From contig NZ_JPJE01000011.1 in assembly GCF_000765215.1 (NCBI RefSeq), forward strand, positions 1-48,827: a DNA stretch of 48,827 nt, read 5' to 3'. Below are positions 42,700 through 48,827 of this stretch, one piece after another. Each line of letters begins with the position of its first letter. Within the stretch, counting starts at the first letter, position 1. Made by a program: the position numbers and the translations under genes. The notes under the pieces were generated by a model. That model was given only the letters and a program-made list of their open reading frames with translations, was not told where the DNA came from and ran no database searches. The DNA comes from Eubacterium sp. ER2. GTDB taxonomy: Bacteria > Bacillota > Clostridia > Lachnospirales > Lachnospiraceae.

Positions 42700-43725
42700 A
42701 TGTGTACCTGTATCACGTACGAAAATGGAGATTTTTATTTTGGGAGAAATCTGGACCTGGAGTATTCCTTTGGGGAGCGGGTGGTCATCACACCGAGAAA
42801 GTATCCCCTCACATTCAAAAGGATGGAGTCCATGGGCCGCCATTACGGCATGATCGGTATGGCGGCGGTGATGGAGGAGTATCCTATGTACGCTGAGGCG
42901 GTCAACGAGAAAGGGCTTTGCATGGCAGGGCTGAATTTCCCGGGAAATGCCTTTTATCCTGTGGCGGGGAAAAAGAAATACCAGGTCACACCCTACGAGG
43001 TGATCCCCTGGCTGCTGGGGCAGTGCTCCTCTGTGAGAGAGGCCGTGGGATATCTGAAGGAGACAGATCTGACGGGTATTCCTTTTGCGCCGGAGGTCCC
43101 GCTGGCCCCGCTGCATTTCATGCTTGCAGACAGGAAAGAGGCATGGGCGGCCGAGCCGGTGGAGGAGGGACTGAAGCTCTATGAAAATCCCTTTGGGGTG
43201 CTTACAAATAATCCACCATTTCCCTTTCACCTTATGAACCTGCGGCAGTATCTGAATCTGACAGCCCGAGCTCCGGAGAACCGGTTTGGCGAGGGCCTGG
43301 ACATGGAGCCCTTTGGGCAGGGCATGGGAGCTATCGGACTTCCGGGAGACGCGTCGCCGGCATCCAGGTTTGTGCGGGCCGCTTTCCTCAGATGGAACTC
43401 CAGGGCGCCAAGGGAGGAGAGGGTAAATGTGTCCCAGTTTTTCCACATCCTTGACAGCGTGTCCATGGTGCGGGGTATGGTACTGACAGAGGAGGGGCGG
43501 GAAGATGTCACCACCTACTCCTGCTGTGTCAACGCCTGCACCGGAGTTTACTATTTCAAGACCTATGACAATCACAGGATCCAGGCAGTGGATATGAGAA
43601 GAGAGGACCTGGATGGAAGTGGGCTGATTTCCTATGAGCTTCCTTTGGAGGAGGATATTCGGCTTCTGAACAGAGATTTTTGGACAGACAGGCCGATATG
43701 TGATAAAATCAGGAGGCAAAGATAA
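42700..43725 (+). CDS. bsh: choloylglycine hydrolase / bile salt hydrolase
   Basis: 341 residues, Ntn-hydrolase. ATG 42700 (AGGAGG 8 bases upstream) gives MCTC, exposing the nucleophile C2 after Met removal; the in-frame ATG at 42694 would not. Other active-site residues: R16 and D19 (FGRNLDLEY), Asn in AGLNFPG, Asn in GVLTNNP, Arg in PASRFVRA. Closely resembles clostridial conjugated bile acid hydrolase, splitting glycine or taurine from bile acids; penicillin V acylase activity is the family alternative. No signal peptide. A terminator follows. Confidence 0.93.
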   Translation: MCTCITYENGDFYFGRNLDLEYSFGERVVITPRKYPLTFKRMESMGRHYGMIGMAAVMEEYPMYAEAVNEKGLCMAGLNFPGNAFYPVAGKKKYQVTPYEVIPWLLGQCSSVREAVGYLKETDLTGIPFAPEVPLAPLHFMLADRKEAWAAEPVEEGLKLYENPFGVLTNNPPFPFHLMNLRQYLNLTARAPENRFGEGLDMEPFGQGMGAIGLPGDASPASRFVRAAFLRWNSRAPREERVNVSQFFHILDSVSMVRGMVLTEEGREDVTTYSCCVNACTGVYYFKTYDNHRIQAVDMRREDLDGSGLISYELPLEEDIRLLNRDFWTDRPICDKIRRQR

Positions 43726-43732
43726 ACATGGA

Positions 43733-43757
43733 GGGCAGGTGACACTGCCCGTTTTCT
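43733..43757 (+). terminator. terminator after bsh
   Basis: GGGCAG-GTGAC-ACTGCCC-type stem followed by GTTTTCT; short, moderate strength. Confidence 0.6.
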
Positions 43758-43764
43758 CTTTGGG

Positions 43765-44364
43765 ATGAAAAAAGAAAAGGAAGAGCAGAGGATGACTGAG
43801 AAAACAGTTGAAAAAACGACGGGGAAGATGACCGTGAAGACGACCGAGAAGAAAAGCGGCCGCACGGAAGAGCGGTTCGAGATCCGCCTGATCCGGCGGT
43901 CGGAGGTCCTGGAGGCGGCGGAGGCGGAGCGGCTGTGCTTCCCGCCCAATGAGGCGGGGACCAAGGAGGTCGTAAAGGCCAGGGCCACCCTGGCGGGGGA
44001 ACAGTTCCTGGTGGCTGTGGACAGGGAGACGGGAAGGCTGGCGGGCTATCTGAACGGCCTTGTGACAGATGAGTCCACCCTGCGGGATGAATTTTTTAAG
44101 CAGACAGACCTCCATGACCCAAGGGGAGCCAATGTCATGGTGCTCAGCCTGGGAGTTTTGCCGCAGTACCGCCGTCAGGGGCTGGCCTCTGAGCTGATGG
44201 CCTGCTATGTCAGGCAGGAGCGGGAGCGTGGCCGCAGGATGCTTGTCCTGACCTGTCTGGAGGAAAAGGTGGGCATGTACCTGAAGATGGGATTTGAGGA
44301 CGGGGGTATGTCCCAGTCCTGCTGGGGCGGCGAGAGCTGGCATGAGATGACATATATCCTGTGA
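43765..44364 (+). CDS. GNAT-family N-acetyltransferase
   Basis: 199 residues. The first 32 are a repetitive Lys/Thr/Glu tail (TEKTVEKTTGKM...), so a later start is possible. From about 37 it follows the GNAT order: IRLIRRSEVLEAAEAERLCF, substrate strand GYLNGLV, acetyl-CoA motif VLSLGVLPQYRRQGLASELM (RRQGLA), and the closing YLKMGFEDGG. The substrate may be an amine of the arylalkylamine or amino-acid class; nothing nearby decides it. Confidence 0.85.
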   Translation: MKKEKEEQRMTEKTVEKTTGKMTVKTTEKKSGRTEERFEIRLIRRSEVLEAAEAERLCFPPNEAGTKEVVKARATLAGEQFLVAVDRETGRLAGYLNGLVTDESTLRDEFFKQTDLHDPRGANVMVLSLGVLPQYRRQGLASELMACYVRQERERGRRMLVLTCLEEKVGMYLKMGFEDGGMSQSCWGGESWHEMTYIL

Positions 44365-44493
44365 CAAAACATAACTTGCAGTTAAAAAAACTTCCTGAAA
44401 ATTAAGGACCGTTCAATATACATCCTGATATCCGTCTGCTACAATAACAGTAGTGAAGGCCTTCGCAATAAAAACGAGGAGGAACAGACTGTT

Positions 44494-45555
44494 ATGCATG
44501 TTATGCAGATGAACGATGTGATACGAAGAAAGCGCAGGGAGCTTGGTCTCACCCAGGAGCAGGTGGCGGAGTATCTGGGCGTGTCGGCGCCCGCTGTGAA
44601 CAAGTGGGAGAACGGCGCCACCTACCCGGACATTTCCCTTGTCCCCGCCCTGGCCCGGCTTCTGAAGTCAGACCCCAATACGCTGATGTGCTTTCGGGAG
44701 AGCCTGACCCGGGAGGAGATGGCAAAAGAGATGAATGAGGTGGCCCGGATTTCCCAGGAGGAGGGGGTAGAGGCAGCCGTCGACCGGGTCAGGGACCTGG
44801 CGGAGGAATATCCCTCCTGCGGGGAGCTCCTGTACCAGCTGGCTACCATGTTGCGGGGACTTGTGATCCTTAGGACGGCGGGAGACGAGCAGCGGCAGGA
44901 GTGCCAGGAATATGCGGTCCGGCTGTATGAGAGGGCGGTAAAATGCGATGACCCTGTGTCCGCGGACCGCGCCAGATATGCGCTGGCCTCCCTCTGTATC
45001 CAGGAGGAGGACTATGAGAAGGCGGGGGAATACCTGCAGCGCCTTCCCGAGTACAGCTCGCTGGACAAAAGACAGCTGCAGATTTCCATGTATATGAAGC
45101 AGGAGAAAAATGAGGAGGCCGCCAGGCTGATCGAGCAGAAGCTGAACGGCTCCATCATAGAGGTCTATCTGCTTCTCGACAATCTGGCCACTGTGGCCGC
45201 GCGGGAGGGTGACCGGGAGCGGGCCCGGGAGATCGCCGGCTACGGGCGGAAGGTGATGGAGGCCTGGCAGTGGGATTACAGCGGCCTGACTCTGGAATTT
45301 ACGGTGGCCGTGGAGGAGAGGGACGGGGACCGCTGCGTGGAGCTGTTGCGGGAGATGCTGGACTCCCTGTCCAGACCACGGGATATGGAAAAATCTTTCC
45401 TTTTTGCCCACATTGCCACGAAGGAGCTGGACCCGGATCTTGGAGGGCAGATAAAGGATGCCCTCATGACGGCCATTGAGAAGAATGAGCAGTACGCATT
45501 TTTAAGGGAAAGAGAAGATTTTCAGGAGCTTTTCAGAAGCTTAAGAAAGAGGTGA
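44494..45555 (+). CDS. XRE regulator with helical-repeat C-terminus
   Basis: 353 residues. Helix-turn-helix at about 8-60 (IRRKRRELGLTQEQVAEYLG, SAPAVNKWENGATYPDISL), followed by about 280 residues of TPR-like helices (ARYALASLCIQEEDYEKAGEYL, AAREGDRERAREIAGYGRKV). Such proteins are peptide- or stress-responsive regulators in Firmicutes. A GAGGAGG site precedes the start. The alpha/beta hydrolase gene begins 7 bases later, so the pair is one operon. Confidence 0.85.
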   Translation: MHVMQMNDVIRRKRRELGLTQEQVAEYLGVSAPAVNKWENGATYPDISLVPALARLLKSDPNTLMCFRESLTREEMAKEMNEVARISQEEGVEAAVDRVRDLAEEYPSCGELLYQLATMLRGLVILRTAGDEQRQECQEYAVRLYERAVKCDDPVSADRARYALASLCIQEEDYEKAGEYLQRLPEYSSLDKRQLQISMYMKQEKNEEAARLIEQKLNGSIIEVYLLLDNLATVAAREGDRERAREIAGYGRKVMEAWQWDYSGLTLEFTVAVEERDGDRCVELLREMLDSLSRPRDMEKSFLFAHIATKELDPDLGGQIKDALMTAIEKNEQYAFLREREDFQELFRSLRKR

Positions 45556-45562
45556 CAGAGAC

Positions 45563-46570
45563 GTGAAGAGAGCAGTCAGCATTATTGCAAAGGGAAGCTA
45601 TCACATTGGAGGGAAAAAGGTGACCATTGAGGGGAGCGCCCCGATCCAGACCAGCTTCTGGCCCGGGGGCCCGCCGGTGACCTATGACCCCAACGGAGAT
45701 TTCCAGGCCGGGCAGATGTACGTGCAGTATACAAGGCTGGAGGACCCGGTGGTCCCCTACCCGGTCTGCATGATCCACGGAGGCGGCTCCTCCGGCGCGC
45801 TGTGGGAGAGCACTCAGGACGGGCGGCCGGGGTGGGAATTCCGCTTTCTCCAGAATGGCTTCAATGTAAATGTGTCTGACGGCGTGGAGAGAGGGCGGTC
45901 CTCCTGGGCCCAGTTTCCGGAGATCAACCAGGGCCCGCCCATGTTTAACAGCTACGCGGAGCGGTGGACTACCTACCGTCTGGGGCCGAAATACGGTGTC
46001 CCCTACGAGGGAAGCCGATTCGACTACAGTAAATACGACCAGTTCATGAAGCAGCATGTGCCCAGATGGACCACCTCCAACGCCATGGTGCAGGCGGCCT
46101 ATGACGAGTACTTTGCCAGCATGAAGGAGGGCATGATCGTCATGGCACACAGCCAGGGCGGACTCTTTGCCCTGGAGGCTGCTCTCAAAAACGCGGAAAA
46201 TGTCAGGGGCGTCATCCTGGTGGAGAGCTCCTCCAACATGGACGTGGACAAGGTGGACGTTTCGCCCTTTAAGGATATACCGTTTCTCTTTGTGTATGGA
46301 GACTTCCTGGGCGAGGAGTACTGTATCGACGGCTACAAGTGGCCCGGCGCGTTCGCCTGGGAGGACAGCATGCGCAGGCTTCACGAGTGGCTTCTGGAGC
46401 TGGGAGGGGACAGCACCTGGATGTCTCTGCCCGAGATGGGCATAAGAGGAAACACCCACGCCCTCATGATGGAGGACAACAGCGACCAGATTGCGGATCT
46501 CATCTGCGGGTGGATGAAGGAGCATATCTGCTCTGATAAATGCTTCCGTTTTCCTGGCGATATGTTATAA
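45563..46570 (+). CDS. alpha/beta hydrolase (esterase-like)
   Basis: 335 residues. Oxyanion region VCMIHGGGSSGALWEST, nucleophile Ser in MIVMAHSQGGLFALEAA, later Asp candidates in FVYGDFLGEEY, and the His of GNTHALMMEDN near the end. No signal peptide, so intracellular. The substrate is unknown. It follows the XRE regulator by 7 bases and probably shares its transcript and control. A TATAAT-like sequence overlapping its stop (46566) may start the next gene's transcript. Confidence 0.82.
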   Translation: MKRAVSIIAKGSYHIGGKKVTIEGSAPIQTSFWPGGPPVTYDPNGDFQAGQMYVQYTRLEDPVVPYPVCMIHGGGSSGALWESTQDGRPGWEFRFLQNGFNVNVSDGVERGRSSWAQFPEINQGPPMFNSYAERWTTYRLGPKYGVPYEGSRFDYSKYDQFMKQHVPRWTTSNAMVQAAYDEYFASMKEGMIVMAHSQGGLFALEAALKNAENVRGVILVESSSNMDVDKVDVSPFKDIPFLFVYGDFLGEEYCIDGYKWPGAFAWEDSMRRLHEWLLELGGDSTWMSLPEMGIRGNTHALMMEDNSDQIADLICGWMKEHICSDKCFRFPGDML

Positions 46571-46633
46571 TATATGTATTTAACAAGAAGAAAGGGGACA
46601 GGAGGGCCGGTGAGCTCTCCTGCGGAGAAGGTT

Positions 46634-48256
46634 ATGAAGAGTTTACTGATACTTGGGGCCGGCGGATTTGGCCATATGATCCAGGAGACCGCGCAGCTTC
46701 TGGGATATGAGAAGGCAGTGTTTCTTGACGACGCGGTGAGAGAGCCGGATGTGGTGGGAAAATGCTGCGACTATGAGAGCTTTCTGGGACAGTATGACAC
46801 GGCTGTGGCGGCCCTGGGAGACAACAACATGCGCCTTTACTGGACAGAGAAGCTGATGGAGGCGGGGTACAATGTGCCGGCCATCATCCATCCGTCGGCG
46901 GTGGTAAGCCCCAGTGCATCTATCGGAAGAGGGAGCTTTATTATGCAGAGGGCTATTGTCAACACCCACACAGTGGTGGAGCACGGAGTCCTCATCAACA
47001 GCGGCGCTGTGGTGGACCACGACTCCTACGTGGAGCGGGGCGCCCACATCGGCCTGGGGAGCGTGGTGAAGGCGAACTGCCGCATTGCCTCAAAGGTGAA
47101 GGTGGAGGCCGGGGAAGTGATCTTTTCTACCAGAAGAAAGATTGACGGCGTGGAGGACAGGAACCTGGAGGATGCCATCTACGCCTTTGGCTTTGGCAAC
47201 CGCTGCAGCTATGTGAAGCCCTTTGGAGCCGGCCACATCAATGAGACCTACGCGGTCTACATGCCCGGCCAGGATGGTGATGAGCTGTCCTATGTCCTGC
47301 AGAGGGTGAACAGCAACGTATTTAAGGATCCGGCCGGAGTCATGGACAATATCTTCGGCGTGACCGAGTATCTGAGAAATGTGATCCGCAGGGAGGGAGG
47401 AGACCCGGATCGGGAAACCCTCTCCTACATCAAGACAAAGAGCGGATGTAACTACTTTGAGGACAGCGAGGGGGAGCCCTGGAGATGCTACAATTTCATC
47501 CCGGACTCTGTCTGCTACCAGCTTGTGGAGAAGCCGGAGCAGTTCTATCAGTCCGGCAGCAGCTTCGGCCATTTCCTGAAGCAGCTTTGCGACTATCCGG
47601 CATCCAGATTAAATGAGACGATCCCGGATTTCCACAACACGGTCAAGCGGTTTGATGCCTTCCAGGTCGCCCTGAAACGGGATCTGAAAAACCGTGCCGC
47701 TTCCTGTCAGCCGGAGATTGATTTTGCGCTGGCCAGAGAGAAGGACTGCGGTGTGCTGGTGGAGCAGCAGAACGCAGGCATCCTGCCCCTGCGGGTGACC
47801 CACAATGACACAAAGCTGAACAACATTCTTTTTGACGAGAAGACGGGGAAAGGGCTGTGCATCATCGATCTGGATACCATCATGCCAGGACTTGCGGCCA
47901 ATGATTTCGGTGACTCCATACGCTTCGGCGCCGCCACGGCAGAGGAGGACGAGCCCAATCTGGATCTGATGCACTTTGACATTTCCCTCTACGAGCTGTA
48001 TGTGAAGGGGTATCTGGAGGAGACGAAGGATGTTCTGACTGAGGCGGAGATAAAGAGCCTTCCCTGGGGTGCCCGGCTCATGACGCTGGAGTGCGGCATT
48101 CGCTTCCTGACAGATTATCTCCAGGGAGATACCTATTTCAAGACAGATTATCCGGAGCACAATCTGGTCCGGGCCAGGACACAGTTCCGTCTGGTGGATG
48201 AGATGGAGCAGCAGTTTGACCGCATGCAGGAGATTGTGGAAAAGTATACAAAATAG
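46634..48256 (+). CDS. fusion of NeuD/PglD-like acyltransferase and NahK-like sugar kinase
   Basis: 540 residues from ATG 46634 (GGAG 9 bases upstream); ATG 46574 is in frame but lacks a ribosome site. Residues about 1-185: NeuD/PglD-like, nucleotide-fold start KSLLILGAGGFGHMIQETAQ and left-handed beta-helix repeats (IHPSAVVSPSASIGRGSFIM, VEHGVLINSGAVVDHDS). Residues about 190-540: an aminoglycoside-phosphotransferase-fold kinase resembling N-acetylhexosamine 1-kinase, with NRCSYVKPFGAGHINETYAV, catalytic THNDTKLNNILFD and metal-binding IIDLDT. Together they could acylate and phosphorylate an amino sugar. No frameshift joins them. Confidence 0.8.
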   Translation: MKSLLILGAGGFGHMIQETAQLLGYEKAVFLDDAVREPDVVGKCCDYESFLGQYDTAVAALGDNNMRLYWTEKLMEAGYNVPAIIHPSAVVSPSASIGRGSFIMQRAIVNTHTVVEHGVLINSGAVVDHDSYVERGAHIGLGSVVKANCRIASKVKVEAGEVIFSTRRKIDGVEDRNLEDAIYAFGFGNRCSYVKPFGAGHINETYAVYMPGQDGDELSYVLQRVNSNVFKDPAGVMDNIFGVTEYLRNVIRREGGDPDRETLSYIKTKSGCNYFEDSEGEPWRCYNFIPDSVCYQLVEKPEQFYQSGSSFGHFLKQLCDYPASRLNETIPDFHNTVKRFDAFQVALKRDLKNRAASCQPEIDFALAREKDCGVLVEQQNAGILPLRVTHNDTKLNNILFDEKTGKGLCIIDLDTIMPGLAANDFGDSIRFGAATAEEDEPNLDLMHFDISLYELYVKGYLEETKDVLTEAEIKSLPWGARLMTLECGIRFLTDYLQGDTYFKTDYPEHNLVRARTQFRLVDEMEQQFDRMQEIVEKYTK

Positions 48257-48288
48257 AGATACAGAATAAGAAATACAAAATAAAGACA

Positions 48289-48349
48289 AAGGAGAAGAGC
48301 TCTCTTGAGAACCTTGCTTACACAGGTTCCCGGGAACTCTTCTCCTTTC
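48289..48349. terminator. bidirectional terminator between convergent genes
   Basis: Arms AAAGGAGAAGAG (48289-48300) and CTCTTCTCCTTT (48338-48349) with an inner GAACCT/AGGTTC pairing, placed between the fusion gene and the minus-strand selenoprotein gene. Confidence 0.85.
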
Positions 48350-48353
48350 TGCT

Positions 48354-48650
48354 TTATGTGGAATAAATCCCGTTTACAGTAATCTTTTTGAAAAAGCGGG
48401 AGAGACCGAGGGTCACGGTGTCGGCCGTGCGCAGCGGCTCCCGGTAGATCAGGACCTCGCCAAAATCGTGGGCGAAGCTCTGAAAGCCATTTTCTTTCAG
48501 GGAGGCCGCCTCATCCGGATCGGCAAACCTTGCCGATATATTCAGCATCGGGCCGCCTCACGTGGCGCACACATGAGGGCTGATCAGGATGTGGCTAAGT
48601 CCCTTTTCCTTCATGTGCTCGGTCAGCCGTTTATCCAGCTTCACTTTCAT
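48354..48650 (-). CDS. probable selenoprotein, HesB-like / CC-Se motif family
   Basis: 98 codons from ATG 48650 to the stop at 48354, with an in-frame TGA at codon 31 (48560-48558). Before it: KRLTEHMKEKGLSHILI, SPHVCAT; after it: GGPMLNISARF, EEAASLKENG-type text, then GEVLIYREPLR, VTLGLSRFFKKITVNGIYST. Both sides are clearly one protein, of the small HesB-like type in which a Cys or Sec precedes GGP. With Sec at 31 the motif is C28-A-T-U31-G-G-P, a plausible redox or metal site. A stable hairpin with a GGU loop lies 28 bases after the UGA. Reading the TGA as a stop would give a useless 30-mer. Function unknown. Confidence 0.75.
48519..48537 (-). promoter_or_regulatory. bacterial SECIS-like hairpin
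   Basis: On the minus strand ATCGGCAA-GGT-TTGCCGAT: perfect 8-bp stem with a GGU apical loop, loop 28 bases downstream of the TGA. Bacterial SECIS elements need a hairpin whose loop begins with G about 16-37 bases after the UGA, which this satisfies. Confidence 0.7.
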
Positions 48651-48793
48651 GATCATCCATCCCTTCTGTAAGTATTATTGTAACTGTATTGTACAGAAAA
48701 AACAAAAGGAATTCTGTGACAAGGTTACACTTTCAGAAAGAGCGCGGTCTGAAGGCCTGGTTACAGCTGATTTGCAACTGATTTGCAGCCGAT

Positions 48794-48827
48794 CTACAGC
48801 TTCTCCCCTGTCAGCATCTCGTATGCC
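48794..48827 (-). CDS. 3' end of a minus-strand gene (partial)
   Basis: Ten codons entering from the window edge (AYEMLTGEKL) to TAG at 48796-48794. The peptide looks like a natural C-terminus but is too short to identify. The 140 bases between it and the selenoprotein gene hold no other gene. Confidence 0.35.
   Translation of the reverse strand, partial: AYEMLTGEKL

Noticed and set aside
41680-44367. 895-codon minus-strand ORF
   Set aside because: Antisense to YhgE copy 2, bsh and the GNAT gene, no family motif, no ribosome site.
1-48827. CRISPR arrays, tRNA and rRNA genes
   Set aside because: No regularly spaced identical repeats of CRISPR form and no tRNA or rRNA signatures were seen; the repeat array at 5858 has no spacers.

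Overview
The window looks like a chromosomal segment of a gut Lachnospiraceae (Clostridia, Bacillota). Reasons: sporulation regulator spoIIID, AGGAGG-type ribosome sites, a choloylglycine (bile salt) hydrolase, GH2 glycosidase, YhgE/Pip proteins and a TGA-interrupted gene of a HesB-like type known from clostridial selenoproteins. GC-rich resident genes alternate with visibly AT-rich accessory blocks.

Region 1 (1-7745) is accessory: the tail of a resident sugar epimerase-like gene, a 57-aa protein plus GNAT pair (possible toxin-antitoxin), an IS21-family element (istA, istB, repeated 22-bp ends), a truncated Rpn nuclease, a frameshifted Nmad2-like gene, a complete spoIIID preceded by a strong hairpin, and an AlbA_2/HATPase protein behind nine helically phased repeats. 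It ends in the displaced 3' end of a second spoIIID (7746-7892), so the block interrupts or replaced a resident spoIIID.

Region 2 (7893-12441) is resident: leader hairpin, ammonium transporter, PII protein, a DAACS-family symporter with a non-acidic binding site, and an ArsB/NhaD-type permease.

Region 3 (12442-25074) is a long same-strand cluster: cysteine desulfidase-like enzyme, a degenerate sigma-54-type regulator with four clustered Cys, a uroporphyrinogen-decarboxylase-fold protein, a MetNIQ-like ABC importer, a tautomerase-like protein lacking Pro1, an M20 amidohydrolase, an aldo/keto reductase, dihydroxyacetone-type kinase subunits DhaK and DhaL, and a MATE exporter. I infer an undescribed catabolic route for an imported N-acyl, sulfur-containing amino-acid conjugate, feeding sulfide/pyruvate and a small ketose phosphate.

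Region 4 (25075-30722): GH2 glycosidase between two MATE paralogues, then guaA.

Region 5 (about 30779-38922) is a decayed integrative element beside guaA. It has matching inverted end signatures, an XRE regulator with repeated operators, an excisionase, a truncated integrase, a TetR-YhgE module inside 43-bp direct repeats, a second broken recombinase, fragments of a nuclease-like and an AAA+ gene, and an unknown 250-aa gene.

Region 6 (38965-48827) is resident: a TetR tail, a second YhgE/Pip gene split by an in-frame TAG, bile salt hydrolase, GNAT, XRE-helical repeat regulator, alpha/beta hydrolase, a NeuD-like/kinase fusion, and on the minus strand a probable selenoprotein with a SECIS-like hairpin just downstream of its UGA.
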